NCBI GenBank assembly: GCA_905221605.1
Contig: CAJNDS010000902.1
Coordinates: 591,762 to 655,761, forward strand
Length of the DNA: 64,000 bases
DNA from: Symbiodinium natans
Taxonomy: Eukaryota; Sar; Dinophyceae; Suessiales; Symbiodiniaceae
Direction: 5' to 3'
Part shown: positions 63,613 to 64,000 of the stretch, one piece after another
Numbering within the stretch: position 1 is the stretch's first letter
Layout of the letters: every line of letters begins with the position of its first letter
Notes under the pieces: generated by a model
What the model was told of the DNA's origin: nothing
What the model saw: only the letters and a program-made list of their open reading frames with translations
The model's database searches: none
Program-made: the position numbers and the translations under genes

Positions 63613-64000
63613 GGCGAGCCTGCTTGACGAGCTTCACTTGCATATGGCCAGCTGGTGTGACCATAAGTTGCAAACCACATCGCCGTTCGAGCACAGCGAC
63701 GGCGAATCGCAGCGGCGGCGAATCGTGTCGACGTGAACGAAGAAGCCGACGTCATTGTGTCTCGAGGGGGACGTCACGCAAACCCTGAAACCCTAGACCC
63801 TGAACCCTAAGCCTTTTTTCTTTCTTGGTTACTCCTGGGTCTAGAAAAGCGAGAAGCCCCAAACCCTTATTCCTTGTGTTTCAGGGGTGGTTAGGTTCCC
63901 TTATAAAGAACCCATGGCACAGTGCGTTTTGGGGGTCCGTTCCAGTTAGGGCATTTAGAACTCTACTTTGTACCTACTTCCCAGGTCCCCCGGCTCTCTA

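Larger units (their letters stand above)
53721..64000. repeat. Interspersed telomere-type arrays, fourth block
   Basis: Arrays include CCCTAAA at 55235-55275, 55710-55785, 58375-58486, 59985-60030, 62115-62275 and 62975-63027, and TTTAGGG at 54310-54365, 54890-54975 (alternating with TTTGGGG), 55528-55575, 58678-58720, 58822-58914, 62370-62413 and 62665-62775. Variants: CCCTTAA (54100-54150), CCCTGAA (55360-55415). Unlisted gaps (57000-57560, 57720-58370, 59840-60050, 61040-61640, 63030-63160, 63640-64000) show diverged units and short islands but no gene I can name. Confidence 0.9.

Noticed and set aside
1-64000. Many small ORFs ending in LNPKP or starting at repeat edges
   Set aside because: CCCTAAACCCTAAACCC translates to LNPKP followed by TAA, so these are repeat edges and not genes.

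Overview
This looks like nuclear DNA of a protist with plant-type telomere sequence, most likely a dinoflagellate (moderate confidence). Three observations point that way. (1) TTTAGGG/CCCTAAA tracts and single-base variants are scattered over most of the window in both orientations. (2) Short protein-like islands between those tracts are bounded by AG|G on the left and often by GC (sometimes GT) on the right; GC donors and a G after the acceptor are known for dinoflagellate introns. (3) There is one large uninterrupted ORF and many small terminal-inverted-repeat elements. No rRNA, tRNA, spliced-leader gene or bacterial operon was recognised.

Layout. 1-4.05 kb: telomere-type arrays with small candidate exons. 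4.06-5.96 kb: a nested palindrome, then AT-rich DNA. 6-13.5 kb: arrays, MITE-like elements, candidate exons. 13.6-18 kb: a CCCTATAAA array and a 4-kb satellite forming one giant inverted repeat. 18-21.7 kb: AT-rich and GA-rich low-complexity DNA with old duplications. 21.7-23.1 kb: a CCCTATAAA array with a coding-like island inside. 23.2-34.8 kb: telomere-type introns with exon islands. 34.8-53.7 kb: a block of different character (GA tract, AT-rich DNA, minisatellites, a 6.6-kb transposase-like gene, a 507-bp tandem duplication). 53.7-64 kb: telomere-type introns with exon islands again.

Central reading. Exon islands at 28.09, 28.78, 29.71, 32.47, 33.74, 34.72, 53.66, 54.21 and 54.74 kb, all on the + strand and in the expected order, spell the conserved blocks of a Cache-type extracellular ligand-sensor domain like that of methyl-accepting chemotaxis proteins: FKxxWD, LQ..YI..NPN..GSKD, YH..HRDYHP, YYDIFIFD..GNLIYS, VYKE.DYATNF, KDSGLGE, AFRAA, DWKPYGPS, GALASFL, DG.LLGVF..Q. 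Most joins keep frame with GC-AG introns. If this is one gene, the intron between 34,793 and 53,659 is about 18.9 kb and holds the transposase-like gene. A paralogous pair of exons at 62.02 and 63.32 kb starts a second copy that runs off the window, and 56.4-56.7 kb may hold a degenerate third.

The large ORF (ATG at 45,145, end 51,720, about 2,191 aa) joins an OTU-type cysteine protease, a UBA-like helix bundle, a DUF3987-like P-loop region, zinc-binding modules, a MULE-type DDE transposase core and a SWIM zinc finger. It is probably the protein of a large DNA transposon. All domain names come from motif reading only.
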